Source: an uncultured Brevundimonas sp. (GTDB lineage: Bacteria; Pseudomonadota; Alphaproteobacteria; Caulobacterales; Caulobacteraceae). From it: a stretch of 8,969 nucleotides of DNA. Numbering within the stretch: the stretch's first letter is position 1; each line of letters opens with the position of its first letter. The stretch covers positions 1 to 8,969 of the forward strand of contig NZ_CALTWS010000116.1 in assembly GCF_943913055.1 (NCBI RefSeq). Reading direction: 5' to 3'. The notes under the pieces were generated by a model, which saw only the letters and a list, made by a program, of their open reading frames with translations, made no database searches and had not been told where the DNA came from. Positions 6,262 to 8,969 of this stretch are shown here, one piece after another. Both the position numbers and the translations under genes were made by a program.

Positions 6262-6281
6262 TGGTCACCGATCGGCGACCA
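6262..6281. repeat. 20-bp near-perfect palindrome in the leader of the beta-barrel gene
   Basis: The left arm TGGTCACCGA (6262-6271) and right arm TCGGCGACCA (6272-6281) are inverse complements except for the A6267/C6276 pair. On the minus-strand transcript that pair becomes a G-U wobble, so the RNA can form an 8-bp stem with a GAUC loop, ending seven bases before the ribosome binding site at 6251-6255. It may be a protein-binding site on DNA or a translation-affecting hairpin in the leader. Confidence 0.55.
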
Positions 6282-6338
6282 GCCCCATCCAGCGAAGACA
6301 CAAATGGGCGACCGAAAGCGGCGTTCCAGAGGCGGACG

Positions 6339-6366
6339 AATACATAACGACGACTGTGTGTCACAA
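6339..6366 (-). promoter_or_regulatory. Candidate promoter for the beta-barrel gene
   Basis: Read on the minus strand, TTGTGA (6366-6361) and TGTATT (6344-6339) are 16 bases apart and each match four of six consensus positions of a housekeeping promoter. This is the AT-richest part of the 6240-6421 gap and would give a leader of roughly 90-95 bases containing the palindrome. A 6-bp inverted repeat, CTGTGT/ACACAG (6354-6359 and 6368-6373), overlaps the -35 region. I see no clear terminator for ppdK in this gap. Confidence 0.3.
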
Positions 6367-6421
6367 AACACAGACCGCGTTACTTCAAACATGACACTTT
6401 CGTGGCAGACGCCGCAGCCCG

Positions 6422-8959
<2,538 letters not shown>

Positions 8960-8969
8960 CTGTCTCTTA
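8960..8969. other. Likely Tn5/Nextera adapter remnant at the contig end
   Basis: The final ten bases, CTGTCTCTTA, equal the first ten bases of the Tn5 mosaic-end sequence used in Nextera libraries. They would encode Lys-Arg-Gln on the ppdK strand, where the family normally has a Glu-Val-Cys type motif before the tyrosine-rich segment. This suggests untrimmed adapter and not genomic sequence. Confidence 0.8.

Overview
The window is about 9 kb of very GC-rich bacterial DNA with dense genes, strong G/C preference at third codon positions and short gaps. The proteins look alphaproteobacterial, most like Caulobacterales (Brevundimonas or a relative). This is a judgement from protein style and gene content, not from a search. 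There are seven protein genes, one of them cut by the window end. I see no tRNA, rRNA, CRISPR array, insertion sequence or phage gene.

Layout. Bases 1-136 are a GC-extreme leader that may contain the last codons of an upstream gene. Bases 137-4063 form a compact three-gene unit on the + strand: a TonB-dependent outer-membrane receptor, a PepSY-type inner-membrane protein that overlaps the receptor by 11 bases, and a lipoprotein of the PCu(A)C copper-chaperone family 14 bases further on. Together they span outer membrane, inner membrane and periplasm. The likely role is uptake and periplasmic handling of a metal, with copper favoured because of the third gene. After a 79-base gap holding a 10-bp inverted repeat comes ychF, a conserved ribosome-associated ATPase (4143-5243). 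It is followed by an 87-residue protein of unknown function with a possible winged-helix fold (5373-5636).

A hairpin terminator at 5663-5688 separates these + strand genes from two convergent - strand genes: a small outer-membrane beta-barrel protein (5712-6239) and pyruvate, phosphate dikinase (ppdK, 6422 to the window end, N-terminus missing). The 182-base gap between them holds a weak candidate promoter and a near-perfect 20-bp palindrome just upstream of the barrel gene's ribosome binding site.

The last ten bases (8960-8969) match the start of the Tn5/Nextera mosaic-end adapter and break the ppdK reading frame's family match exactly there. They look like library adapter left at a contig end, not genome. 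The most interesting biology is the receptor/PepSY/PCu(A)C unit, whose receptor has no cysteine and only two methionines in its mature part, and whose chaperone carries an unusual cysteine pair and a lipid anchor. I see no clearly novel defence or mobile system.
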